Below, in pieces: positions 55,802 to 56,020 of a DNA stretch of 56,020 nucleotides. Origin of the DNA: Methylotenera sp. (GTDB lineage: Bacteria > Pseudomonadota > Gammaproteobacteria > Burkholderiales > Methylophilaceae); NCBI GenBank assembly GCA_030682715.1, contig JAUXNQ010000016.1:1-56020 (forward strand). Reading direction: 5' to 3'. The notes beneath the pieces are model-generated. The model did not search any database. It saw nothing but the letters and a program-made list of their open reading frames with translations, and was not told the DNA's origin. The position numbers were made by a program, and so were the translations under genes. Each line of letters starts with the position of its first letter. Position 1 is the first letter of the stretch.

Positions 55802-55890
55802 GGCAGATCCTTAATATAGCGCTAATAATTAGTGTATTTGACGTTGCTGCCCTTACATTTTTCTACTGGGTATTTTTGCGCATATAAACT

Positions 55891-55912
55891 ACTCGGCCGC
55901 AAGCGACCGAGT
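55891..55912. repeat. Hairpin next to the transposase end
   Basis: ACTCGGCCGC (55891-55900) pairs with GCGACCGAGT (55903-55912) with one mismatch and a 2-base loop. IS200/IS605 elements carry subterminal hairpins of this kind; a terminator is the alternative, but no T-run follows on the minus strand. Confidence 0.5.
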
Positions 55913-55913
55913 T

Positions 55914-56020
55914 TTAGAACAAACCCGACTGTTGGCTACTTTCTTCACCTTTGCTCATTTCTGCAAGCTGGTTTTGAACATATTCTCTGATTACTTCTTC
56001 GTTGGCGTTGCCTATCGTTT
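55914..56020 (-). mobile_element. tnpA: C-terminal end of an IS200/IS605-type TnpA transposase (runs off right edge)
   Basis: A minus-strand frame enters from the right edge and stops at 55914-55916. The 34 visible residues begin TIGNANEEVIREYVQNQ and end SQQSGLF. The pattern (G-N-A-x-EEVIR-x-Y-x-x-x-Q) fits the last helix of Y1 transposases of the IS200 family. Catalytic HUH and Tyr residues would lie outside the window, so integrity cannot be judged. Confidence 0.6.

Overview
The window is AT-rich bacterial chromosome with betaproteobacterial gene content. The flhDC master regulator, the order flhB-flhA-flhF-flhG-fliA, a pilGHIJ-chpA system, and betaproteobacterial-type TypA, AccA, DnaE and TilS suggest a Methylophilaceae-like methylotroph such as Methylotenera. 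The genus is an inference from style and cannot be proven here.

Region 1 (1-18.5 kb) is a motility and chemotaxis island. On the minus strand are cheA-cheW-mcp (a four-PAS receptor that runs off the left edge), cheY, a CheZ-like phosphatase, motAB, a membrane-anchored methyltransferase and flhDC. On the plus strand, reading away from flhDC, is one tight operon flhB-flhA-flhF-flhG-fliA-motC-motD. The 658-base gap between flhD and flhB carries three matches to the sigma-28 (FliA) promoter consensus, two towards flhD and one towards flhB, plus a perfect 20-bp hairpin. FliA may therefore feed back on both its own operon and the master regulator. FlhG keeps the N-terminal FlhF-binding motif but has lost its ATP-binding loop.

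Region 2 (18.5-28.5 kb) holds a PepSY protein, typA, two DEAD-box helicases behind a consensus sigma-70 promoter with an embedded palindrome, a repeat-rich gap, a truncated haemoglobin, purT and an orphan sigma-54 response regulator. Divergent from the regulator is a TonB-dependent receptor. The gap between them carries two in-phase palindromic sites and a GG-N10-GC promoter, which together look like a complete sigma-54 regulatory circuit.

Region 3 (31.5-50.2 kb) is mostly core: a YbbA/YbbP-type ABC exporter divergent from a TesA-like esterase, tilS, accA and dnaE, then chpA-pilJ-pilI-pilH-pilG, which control type IV pili.

Region 4 (50.4-56 kb) is accessory: a FIST sensor protein, tpx, a small membrane protein followed by an attC-like site and a HEPN-motif protein, an HPP membrane protein, an HExxH gene broken by an in-frame stop, a small exported protein, a YbaK-type deacylase and the end of an IS200/IS605 transposase. 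Palindromic repeats bounded by GTAGGG/CCCTAC separate several of these genes. No tRNA, rRNA or CRISPR array was seen.
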